From positions 19,407,614 to 19,471,613 of the forward strand of contig NC_134015.1 of assembly GCF_040712315.1 (NCBI RefSeq): a stretch of 64,000 nt of DNA, read 5' to 3'. This DNA is from Castanea sativa. Taxonomy: Eukaryota; Streptophyta; Magnoliopsida; Fagales; Fagaceae. The number at the start of each line of letters is the position of its first letter. Positions within the stretch are counted from its first letter, which is position 1. The notes under the pieces are model-generated. The model worked only from the letters and a program-made list of their open reading frames with translations, was not told the DNA's origin and did not search any database. The translations under genes were made by a program, and so were the position numbers. Shown here one piece after another: positions 54,570-64,000 of this stretch.

Positions 54570-55359
54570 TCGTGATTAGTGCAATATTTAAATAAAATTA
54601 TTTTTGTTTAGTCTAAACTTAATAAGGAGTGAAATTCTATCTTTCTAACAAGTTCAACTTAAACTCAAAATCATCATTTTTTTAAATAAAATTATTTTTG
54701 CTTACTCCAAACTTAACAAGGAGTGAAACTCTATTTCTCTAACAAGTCTAACTTAAACTCAAACTCAAATGTTGATAAATAAAAAAATAAAAAAAAATAA
54801 AAAAATAAAAAAACTTGAATAAATCCTATATTAAGATTATCCTAAACATGGCTTTATCTGGATAAATATAAAAATCATCAACTATTGATAAAGTTCAATT
54901 TCTTTGGATAATAGAACAACTTTAGTGCAACTTCTTTAAAAAGTAATTTTCGTACATAAACCACCAAACTTTTTTTAACCGTTTTTTTACAAGATAAAAA
55001 AGCTTGCAATAATTGAAATTATTTTTTTGAATGTAACCCATCTTTCTTTTATATTTCTCTATTGTTTAGTCATTTATATTTTGTTTTGTTTCAATAATTT
55101 CTAAGCAGTGAATCATCTGATTTTTTAATATTTTTGGTCTTTTAGAAGTTTTAATATATGAAATTTTCTGACAAATTTTTTGTAAGTCATTGCACGTTCA
55201 AGCAATGACTTCTTCATCAAATTGTAACATAAATTGAAGTCATACAAGAGTAAATCATACAATGGTGTAGTTTCTTAATCAATTTAAGATTTTATAAAAT
55301 TATTTTAATTTATCTCACAAATATGTAGGTTCTTGTGCATAGCATGAGTTCTCGACTAG
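54570..55359 (+). mobile_element. non-autonomous Helitron with 3' end, plus strand
   Basis: Shares two copies of the GAGTGAAACTCTATYTC / AACTTAAACTCAAA unit with the other copies, and ends CTTGTGCATAGCATGAG, TTCTCGACTAG, followed by host T (55360). Hairpin plus CTAG is the Helitron end. The 5' start is not clear (near 54490-54570). Confidence 0.7.
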
Positions 55360-55360
55360 T

Positions 55361-55896
55361 TGAATATATAAAGGATGGAATTGTTGAAAGCGCAGATTTC
55401 ACATCATTAACAAGAGTTATCATACTATTTATCTCGAACAACCCTTTCCCTATGTTTTGGGTTCGCAGAGCATATTGTCTAGTAGCTAGTAGTCACTACT
55501 ATATTATAATTTCATACACATTCCAAATACCAAACACATGGAGATAGGATTAAATGTGAGACACATTTTGCAGAGTAGGCTAACTTAGATACGATGTATT
55601 ACATTATGAATTTAGAAATTTATAACACTGAGTGAGACAATAATAATTTTTTTCGGCAAGTGCATGCATCATGTCACAAGCAAGTCAAAGCACCTCGCAG
55701 GCAATAATGCCCCTGCATAATCAGAAGAAAAAAGTGTACAAAAATGACATAGTTGTAAGAAAATAAGAAATAAGGAGGAAGGAAGACAAATTAACGGTGC
55801 ATTTGTTTCAACAGAAAATATTTTTCTAAAAACGATTTTGCATATTTTGGTATTTTATACGGCAGATTTTCTTTTTTAAAGAGGGGAAAGTTGGGA
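55361..55896. other. spacer, no gene seen
   Basis: The 70-codon frame at 55335-55547 overlaps the Helitron end and has no recognisable domain. Confidence 0.4.
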
Positions 55897-56094
55897 GAAA
55901 TTATACAGTCTTCTAGTGGACTATGTTATTTGTCCATCATTCCACTAAAAGACTCTCATTTGTTTAAAATTGTTGAGTCAGTAATTAGTTTATATTTAAA
56001 AGAAATTTCTAACTCAGTAATTTTAAACAGGTGGGAGTCTTTTAGCAGAATGGTAGACCATGTCACTTGTCCACCATGAAGATCTTATAATTTC
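55897..56094. mobile_element. hairpin MITE (about 200 bp)
   Basis: Left arm GAAATTATACAGTCTTC and right arm from the other strand GAAATTATAAGATCTTC, complementary with mismatches for about 90 bases each (through CTAAAAGACTC and TGTTTAAAATT). Sits five bases before the solo-LTR-like repeat. Confidence 0.8.
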
Positions 56095-56099
56095 TTGAA

Positions 56100-57486
56100 T
56101 GTTGGGGTTTGTGTCTTAAAATCTAATTTATTAGCATGTCATAAATAATTAAATTATTTAATTATATGAGGCTATTTGTAAATAAACTAATGAGACATTA
56201 TCATAGTCTATAAGATGCATAGTATGTGATTTAGTCTTAAAAGATATAAATCACAAGTTCTTTGTAAACTTAGAATTTTAATTCATAGTCAGTGGTGAAA
56301 TTGGGTATTTCATCTGCGAAAACTATAACATATCAACTAAGATGATTTGTCTTAATCATGGAAGTGGAGACTTCTAGTTGATACGTTGATATATTTTAAG
56401 AGTTAAAACATATTGAACTGGACCGCTGTGAGATTTATTATTCTACCAACGACTATCAATTGAATAATAAATCTCACGATTTCTATTTACATGAACTCTT
56501 AATCCTAAGAGAATAATGAACCTGGTCATGAAGTGTAGGTTGCTTTGATATATCATGAAGTGTAGGCTGCTTTGATATATCAGGAGTGAAATATAAAGTC
56601 ACGATCAAAACCTTAGCATGTTAAGCAGCCGCATTTAATGTTGATGGAACATATATTTTCAAGATGGAATTCATAATCTCTTAACGAAGATATAAAATAT
56701 TCACTTGAGATAAACTTAATAGGTTTGGTTATTCAGAGTGTTAGGCCTAACCACTTTAGTAAAATATATATTTATGGAATTGGATTTCATAAATATATGA
56801 TGAATAACTTAAAGGATTAAACTGGGTACTCAAGGATTAAGATGTAGTAATCTTCAAAGTGGCAGTCAACATTCATGACTTTGTATTACTACGAATATTT
56901 TAATGAAGGGGTTGCATGTATAATCAAGTTTAAAGGTATAATTTATTAATAAAGCCTAGAGTGCAATTATATTTATTTAGTGGTATTAAATATAATTAAT
57001 GATAATTTTGGATTTGTCAAGAGTTAACAGATAAGCCTAAGGCTCATTGGAGTTAGAGTCTTATTTGTTCCCTTTTGGTCTCACTCCAAACCACATATTA
57101 AAGCCCAATTGGTATGGCTTAAAAAGTTGACCCAATTAAATAATCAGTTATATATAAGGAGAGAAACATATAGAATTTTATGATGGATGGTAATTCATGA
57201 AATGGTGTGTATATGAGTGTAAGCTACTCTATTATTCTCCCTTGAACACATACGTGTAAATTGATTAAGAGATCACACTTCTTGGGTAGAAGTGGAATTG
57301 GAATGAAGATTAAAAGTGTTCCCAAGTACTTCTAATCTTTGGTCTTGAATTTCACTGCACTAAGGTATGTTCTCTATTCTTTGTTCTAGAATTCAAGGTT
57401 ACATGTTATCTCTCACGAATGAAGTAGATCTCTATTTGTTGCTTCTGCTATGTTTTGTATGAGATGCAAAACCAAATTTTCCAACA
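56100..57486 (+). repeat. solo-LTR-like dispersed repeat, copy 2 (1.39 kb)
   Basis: TGTTGGGG ... TTTTCCAACA; aligns with 6271-7648 throughout. Contains a short internal duplication (TCATGAAGTGTAGGTTGCTTTGATATA, about 56527-56580). No clear target duplication (TTGAA / AGAAA). Confidence 0.7.
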
Positions 57487-57734
57487 AGAAAAACATTTTC
57501 CAAAATGTCATGAATTCACTACAAATAAATTCATTTTTAAGGACCCGTGGCAGTTCACATGGCAGCTCAAGTGGGATAAACAATAATATTTTAATATCAT
57601 TGTTAGCACATCATTGACCCTTTCCACCTAGCACATAATGACAGAAATTATTTTGACACAATATCAAAATGTTAGGAACTAAATTGACATACTTGAAATG
57701 TTAGGGACCATTTTGACATATAAGGCAAATGTTA

Positions 57735-58010
57735 GAGCATTCATGTTAGTCTCCTCAAATATTTAGCTAAACTAATCCAAAAAACTATACTTTTGTTAGT
57801 TTAACTATCTATTATTTTCATGCACATACATCAACCTCAATACTTTATCAACATTGAAATTTAATGTAACGAGGATAGAGGCTCACTAAGAGGAGACTAT
57901 TCGCTTTAAAAATTCTAGTTAATTTAGTGAGACTAATGCACGCTTGTTTTAATTGAGTTTAGATAAATTTTTGCTGAAATATTAAATTGGTAAGACTGGT
58001 GTGAATACTC
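57735..58010. mobile_element. Tourist-type (PIF/Harbinger) MITE, 276 bp
   Basis: TTA target duplication (57732-57734, 58011-58013). TIRs GAGCATTCATGTTAGTCTC and, from the right, GAGTATTCACACCAGTCTT. Removing it joins CAAATG-TTA-GGGACC, which repeats the nearby AAATGTTAGGGACC word, confirming the insertion. Confidence 0.88.
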
Positions 58011-58013
58011 TTA

Positions 58014-58185
58014 GGGACCAAAATAGTAGTTAAACTATTAGAACATGGTTTAAAACATAGGTTTTACACCCCATTTTTACCAAATTTGGACTCTTTTAAT
58101 ATATCTCTATTGTGTAAGTAACTGTTTCTCAATTCACATCTTTGTTTTTATTGAGAGAGAGAGAGAGAGAGAGAGAGAGCTATAA

Positions 58186-58232
<47 letters not shown>

Positions 58233-58955
58233 TTTTTTCTTTAAAAAGATTACATAAAAATTTCCCCAGAGAAGTTATGGTCTTTTACAATATATATAAT
58301 TGAGATTTAAGATTTCCATATCAAAACATTTTAAGTTTAAATTAAATTCATCTTTCTCGCTACAATTCAACTAAAACTAGGGGTCACATATTTTAAACTT
58401 AGAATTTTAATTATTAAAAAACAATATAAGACACTAATCTCTAAGGCCTCCATCCTTACACTAATCTTTTTCCCCTCAATCTCTTATCTCTTCCACAATT
58501 CAACATTTAAATAATTAGAAGAATAGACAACGAATTTTAAATTATATATAATTTTTTGAACACAATCAAGGTGGTCACGCGGTATACATCTTTCTTAATT
58601 TATTTTGAGTAATCAAAATACATGTTTAAACTTATTTTAGATTAAATGAAATGTTTAAAATTGATGTAGTTAGAATAACCTTTTGAATTGTTTGTTTTTG
58701 ATATTCTCTTAATCTTACCCTCCATAAATTGAAATTCTAGCTCCACCACCACAGGTTCAATCTCTCTCTCTCTCTCTCTCTAAAAAATTGTTTGGTAATA
58801 AAATGAAATAAAAGAAATTTGAAAATGAATAAAGTCAATAAACTTTGAAATTTTTTTAAATGATGATTGTATCTCTAAAATTTTGACTTTCCATTCATTC
58901 AAATTTTGATTGGCCCAAAAAGAATTGAAGCATGCATGTTTGATTCTCTTTAGGA

Positions 58956-58960
<5 letters not shown>
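58014..58960. other. AT-rich spacer with microsatellites
   Basis: (GA)n at about 58144-58168, (TA)n at about 58191-58230 and (CT)n at about 58760-58781. No gene seen. Confidence 0.5.

Positions 58961-59029
<69 letters not shown>
58961..59029. repeat. (TA)n microsatellite, about 34 units
   Basis: Pure TA tract. Confidence 0.98.
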
Positions 59030-59032
<3 letters not shown>

Positions 59033-60202
59033 ATGGGGATAAAAACCTCAACCTAATAGGAGGATTGGGCTCAGTACAATTAATTTGTAGAGATGGATAC
59101 GTGGACCAACGCTTGGGCTTCTTATCTAATGTATCAATTTCAAGAAATGAATCACGATAGAAAAGTCGGATTTAACAAGATTATTTGTAGGCAAAAATGT
59201 ATATTTGTGTTTCCTCAAAATGTTCAAGGAGTCTTGCTACACTTGGATTATTACAAGTTTTAGTGTGTTTTTCTTTCTAATCTCCCATTTTCGATCCTTG
59301 TTCACTAGGATTCTTCACCCTTATATAATGATTTGGTTCTCATATTGACCCTTTACATGTAGGGTGGTAGATCTTCATCAAGATGCTTGTCCCATCCCCC
59401 CTTTAAAGGATGTGCTGAGTGAAATACAGGCTGTCTTGGTACTGTTCAAGTGTCATTCAACCATTAATACAGTTGGCATGGTTTATTGCAATGCATTCAA
59501 TGTGAAGGTGATGGATGCTTCCTTTCTCCCTCATCCATGATGGTCATTGTGGCCTACCTTAGCTCCCATGCTCCAGCTTGGAGATGTCTTCATCTTGTTT
59601 TCCTCAGGTGGACTCCATCTGAGGGTCTTCCTCGGGTGCTCAACTCCTCGGTCACAAAAATTCTTGTCCAAGTTATCTTAGTCCACTTGGATCAAGCTAA
59701 TCATCAATTGGACTTGCATGCTCCTCGGAATTGGCCCAATAAGCCAGTGCCCTCGAACTCCCCCCTTCCCCCCCCCCCCCCCGCACACACATATGTATGT
59801 ATGTATGCATGTATGTATGTATGAAAAATGGTTCTTCTATAATCATATCATTTGCCACAATTTGATGAAGTTGTTGATTTTAAATGGTGAATAATCACTT
59901 TAACATAAACTCATATTTTTTCTTCAATACTAACAATCAATCATTTTATAATTTTAGCAAAGATTGTGGAATAAAAATTGTCTCTAAATTTTTTTTGGAC
60001 AAATGAATATATATTTGACTTTCCACTCGTTCTAATTTTGATTTTTTCAAAGGAGTATTAACACATGCTAAGGCTCCTTTTATAGGAATTGTGGTTATTG
60101 CAAATTATACATGAAAATTTGTAGCAATGCAGTAACATGGCAATTGGTGAGGGAAATTTTCATTTGTTGAATCAAACACGTGAACAAACACTTTTATATT
60201 CA
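59030..60202. other. spacer with a GC-richer block of unknown origin
   Basis: 59340-59760 is GC-richer and may be an old retroelement LTR part; its 112-codon frame has no domain that I recognise. A C-run of about 16 (59767-59782) and GTAT repeats (59794-59822) follow. Confidence 0.4.
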
Positions 60203-61450
60203 CTAGTTTGGGTTGTACGTGCAAGGCACGTGCTGCCCTTGAGTGAAAAATTAAGATAGAATTTATTTTTGAAGTAGTATTGTTAGGTTCTAAGACCTTA
60301 AGTACTAATGTATTAGAACTTCAATATGTAATGTGTTGGCAAACCATGATCAACACATAGAGTCTAGGTTTAGGTCTGCTCAAAGTATGTTTTAGTTGTA
60401 AAATTGGAATCGAGTGATTGCAGAAATTGTTGGACAAAATCTGCAAGGCTCGATCGGTCGAAAATTAGGTTCGATCGATCGATCGATCGAGCATCGTGCA
60501 GATTTAATTTTCTGTAGAACTTCCAATTCAGCCTAAGCCCATTTGACGTGTAGAGCTTTATGTTTTACTTCACATATAAAAAGAAAAACCCTAGCTACGT
60601 TTTAAAGGTTTTTGATGTGCTGTGTTGAATCTCTTGTGAGATTTAGAGATGTATACCTTCATACACACTTAGGGTTATCAAGATCAAGATTTATATCAAG
60701 AACTTGGTGACCGCTTTAGTTGCTGCATAAAGAACTTAAAGAAGATCTGAAATCTTTAAGTGGAGTCTCAAAGTCACAAGTAGGAGAACTTGTAGTTGCA
60801 GTAGATCAATGAAAGAAGTAGTCCGTGGACTCGGAGTTGTCACGTGATTGTGGTAATAAGTTTTCTACTCGAGGTAGCAATAGGATGTTTGTGGTCTAAT
60901 TTCTATTGTACAAACTTCAATTCTTTCATAGTGGATCTGTTTTACCTCGAGGATAGTTAGATTAAATCATTCCCAAGTTTTTTACCGGTTTGATTTTCCT
61001 GGGTTATTATATCGTTGTATTCTTTATATTTCTGTATTATTTACATGATATGATTTTATTGTGTTAACCTAAATCTGTGTAATTTATCTAAGTAATCACT
61101 TAGCTAAATAACTAGGTTAAACAACATGTGTTAAGGGGTCTAAAAACGTACAAGTATGAAATCATATACTTAAATTTAGAATAATTATTTAACATGTGAA
61201 TATCTATTTACTATGATAATTTCTTAAAACCTATTTACTAAAGGTTGTATCTACTCACAAAAAATTCTACTATGAATGATAACGAATGTCATCATCTTCC
61301 AATAATAAATAACTAAGTTTTGATAAAATATTATCGTAATATTTAATTTTTTGCAATAAATAATGACATATGCTACAATTCAAACTCTTCATCAAATTGA
61401 ATACCTGCAACCATTTACAATGAATATTTTTTTTATTCATACTTCATTTT
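60203..61450 (-). mobile_element. Helitron 3' end, minus strand, with nested solo LTR
   Basis: Minus strand GCACGTGCCTTGCACGTAC forms a near-perfect stem-loop, followed by AACCCAAACTAG and host T (60202). The element continues through the solo LTR into AT-rich DNA sharing CATATGCTACAATTCAAACT / CTTCATCAAATTG words with other Helitron copies (about 61360-61400). The 5' limit is not determined; the end coordinate is approximate. Confidence 0.65.
60281..61152 (+). repeat. solo LTR of the copia family at 8971-17652 (872 bp)
   Basis: Perfect target duplication AGTAT (60276-60280 and 61153-61157). Starts TGTTAGGTTCTAAG and ends GTACA; shares with the 843-bp LTRs the start, the palindromic TCGATCGGTCGA / TCGATCGATCGATCGATCGA pair (60449-60492), the gene-like middle and the GGGGTCTAAA end. 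No inner region, so LTR-LTR recombination has removed the element. Confidence 0.95.
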
Positions 61451-63463
61451 TTATTATCTTATTTTATGAGTCTAACTACGGTGTTTAGCTTACTTAATTT
61501 TTAATGAGCACTCTTTTAAGCAACAAAACAAATAAAAAAAGAACAAGATAACAAAAGACATATGTCATTGAAGTTTTTATTAGATAAAATTATAAATCTA
61601 GAATATTTAAACCTTTAATAAATTAGTGTTTTCTAGGTAACAAATAGAATACCATAAATCACAATTTTAACTTTCTAAGCATAACTAACACATAAAAATT
61701 AAAATACACAAATAAAATTTTTTGGACATCAAAATTTAGTGAGGTATTTTATGCCACCCTCCTCTTTTTTTTTTTTTTTTTTTTTTTCTACTAGTATTTT
61801 GGTGAGGCTAAGAGCCAGGTATAATAGTTATAGACATATTTCCTTGTTCATAGGCTTATACTGAGTAGGTAGGGTGCTATTACGCTTGTGTTCAAGTAGG
61901 AAAGTTACTCTGATTACCTCCTTCTACCTATTTTTTCCAAGAAAAAAAAAGGTAGAAACAAGGAAGTTTGTGGGTAATTTGGATATTTTTTTTAAAGTTC
62001 AGAAGAAATATTGATATTTTTGGAAAGGTTAGGGGGTTGCTTTCAAAATTTTATAGTGGAAGGGTAATTTTGTAAAATCCAAAAAGTGGAGAGACGATGT
62101 GTGTTTTTGGGTGCCGCCCATAGAGTTATTTGCTGCTATTGACCAATAGTGTTTATGATGTTCACTAAATAGTGTTTTATTGGTAAATTCCAGTTAGTTA
62201 GTAAAATATTTTCTCGTCCAATAAGAAATTTATGATTTGAATATGTGTTTTGGGATGATAAAGAACGATCATCATATAGTAAATGACATAAATTAAAAAT
62301 CTCTCTTATCTTAATTAAAAAACAAAAGAAAAAAAGAAAAGACAAAGTGGTTGCATTGTATATGGTGGCTATTAGGGAGTACAGAAAATGGGGCCGGGCT
62401 GATTAGATTGGCTGAGGCTAATTTATAATGGGTCAGGCTAGGAAACTCGGGTGGATTTTGGGTTTATTTGGGTAAGAGATTGGCTTGAATTGTGTGAATC
62501 GGATTGACCTGGGCATTTGCATATTATGTTTAGGTATTTCTATATTGGGTTGCGGCCTTTTTTTGATTGAGCTTGGGCTTTGAAGTAGGTGGACCTATTA
62601 AGTGAACTAGATTGGGCCTAAATACATAAACAGGTGTAACCTGAGTTGGGTCTGGGGGAATCGGTCTGTATTTGACTCAAACCTGGTTTAGGTTGGTTGG
62701 CCAGGCCCCATAATGTAATCAATTATTTATTTATTTATTTTGGCATCCTCTCTCTTTTTTCTTTGAAGATTAAAGGGATTTTAGAAATCTTCATTTTTGT
62801 TTTTATTGAAAATTCAATTTGGAAAACCTCTTTTTTCTTTGTAAAATCACCTTGAGAAGTCTTCTTCGTTAGCCAATTAATAGTTATTTAATTTTGGAAA
62901 ATTCAAGACCTACCTGGCTTTCCCCTCCCCTTTATTTTGAGGTATGAGTAATGAAAACAAATCTTGATAACTCCAAATCCAAAACCAAACACGGTTTGTT
63001 TCTTCATCAAAACTTGAGCTTCTCTTTAATATCTATATGCCTTCAGCAATATAAAGGTCTATCCAAACACCTAGACTAGCCAATTCTCCAGAAAACATAG
63101 ATTAGAAGGTCAAAAGTGTTGTTATTAAGGTATGGGTAAAAGAAAAATGTCGATCACTCCAAATCCACAACCAAACGCAGGCTATGGCCCTCGGCTTTCA
63201 CCTCTCCCTTTATTTTTTTATTTTTATTTTTATTTTTTTGCTAGGCGAAAAACAAGGTAAAATAATTTAGAAGAAATTCCTAAATTTTGGGCCACCTTGT
63301 ACCGAAACCATATTAAAATAAAAAGAAGATACTAAAGCACAATTTATTATGCTTAATTATGATATCATACGATAGGCAGTTTCAAGATTGATAGTAATTT
63401 AATTCCTATGCTCACAAGCATTATTCTAAGGCATCAAGCTTGATACACTATATATCTATATAT
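61450..63463. other. AT-rich spacer, no gene seen
   Basis: A T-run at about 61766-61788. 62385-62715 is rich in GGGCC/GGCCC words and might be a decayed hAT-like MITE, but no target duplication was found. No supportable gene. Confidence 0.45.
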
Positions 63464-63680
63464 ATCAAAAGTTGTTTATTGAAAGGTTATAACCCTTCAA
63501 ATTGAATATATCAAAAGGTGCCTATTAAAAGTCATAACCCTTCATATTGGATATATAATAAGTGTCTATTGAAAGAAAATGTGTCTATTGACCGCAAATT
63601 AATGAGTTTATTGAATGAAAATATATCTATTGCCGAAAACGTGTCTTGTGAATGAAAATATATCTATTGGAGGGTCATAA
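63464..63680. repeat. irregular tandem repeats of a TATATCTATTG/GAAAG unit
   Basis: Words TCTATTGAAAG, TATTGAATGAAAATATATCTATTG and GGTTATAACCCTTCA recur at 25-60 base spacing. Degenerate, no clear unit length. Confidence 0.5.
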
Positions 63681-64000
63681 TCCTTTAGGTATAAATAATA
63701 GTTCATATTCATTTAGTAACTTTTTTTCTTTTATTTTTCTTAGAAACAAAAAAAACCTGTGAGGCCTTACTAATGCTTTTCTTCTCAATAATAGTTTTTT
63801 GTTCTAATATATACATCTTATGTGAAACAGTGAATAAATATTGAAACTTAAGGGTTAAAATAAAAAGTCAGAACATGGTTCAAACCCATTGAATCTAACA
63901 CTTTACTGTTAACACTTTTGGATCTAACACATTGCAACATCTGTCTTCACAAACAGGGTTTGAACCATTAAAGCAAATTGGACAGCGCTTGAAATCTATC
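63681..64000. other. spacer to window end, no gene seen
   Basis: Nothing supportable. Confidence 0.4.

Noticed and set aside
59486..59824. 112-codon frame in a GC-richer block
   Set aside because: No domain recognised; runs into a C-run and GTAT repeats; more likely old LTR sequence.
62385..62715. MITE with ATGGGGCC(G/T)GGC inverted ends
   Set aside because: Ends match for only about 11 bases and no target duplication was found; repeated GGGCC words can produce this by chance.

Overview
This 64 kb window is nuclear DNA of a flowering plant, most likely a woody eudicot, though the species cannot be named from sequence alone. Evidence: plant-type Ty1/copia and Ty3/gypsy elements with methionine-tRNA primer sites, PIF/Harbinger, hAT and Mutator-like non-autonomous elements, Helitron ends, an endogenous plant pararetrovirus, and 5' or internal fragments of plant genes (an O-methyltransferase start, a UBA2-type RRM protein fragment). 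I found no complete, intact host gene, no rRNA or tRNA gene, and no CRISPR array. The window is intergenic and built almost entirely from mobile DNA and simple repeats.

Layout. 1-4.2 kb: decayed copia pol, an LTR, then the primer site and gag start of a second copy (tandem arrangement). 4.6-6.2 kb: Mutator-like element with 250-bp inverted ends carrying the start of a membrane-protein gene. 6.3-7.6 kb: solo-LTR-like repeat, with a relative at 56.1-57.5 kb. 9.0-17.7 kb: a complete copia element on the minus strand (two 843-bp LTRs, GTATA target duplication) that has lost gag and carries an extra ORF between pol and the 3' LTR. 18.4-23.5 kb: gypsy-type gag gene with intron-like breaks (plus strand) joined to antisense gypsy pol that has a tandem duplication and lacks its YVDD box. 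23.8-24.4 kb: hAT element. 25.2-27.8 kb: a large inverted array of a ~29-bp minisatellite, containing a Tourist-type element and an AAT microsatellite. 28.7-30.0 kb: PIF/Harbinger-like element carrying a UBA2-like RRM fragment. 30.4-33.0 kb: hairpin MITE, O-methyltransferase 5' fragment and a small Helitron interrupted by another PIF-like element.

33.06-45.76 kb: an endogenous caulimovirid, florendovirus-like, made of three rearranged genome pieces in minus/plus/minus orientation. It is bounded on both sides by TA dinucleotide repeats, and its internal inversions fall at the viral primer-binding site. The left minus piece lacks reverse transcriptase and carries a downstream ORF different from that of the right minus piece. 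All pieces carry inactivating damage except a few continuous stretches.

45.8-64 kb: two PIF/Harbinger-like elements, AT-rich spacer, more Helitron fragments, an unusual array of a palindromic GGCAATGSCATTGCC motif, a LINE-type RNase H remnant, hairpin and Tourist MITEs, a second 1.4-kb solo-LTR-like repeat, and a solo LTR (AGTAT duplication) of the same copia family as the 9-17.7 kb element, nested in a Helitron. The genes do not form a pathway. The logic of the window is nested insertion, gene-fragment capture, double-strand-break repair and point decay.
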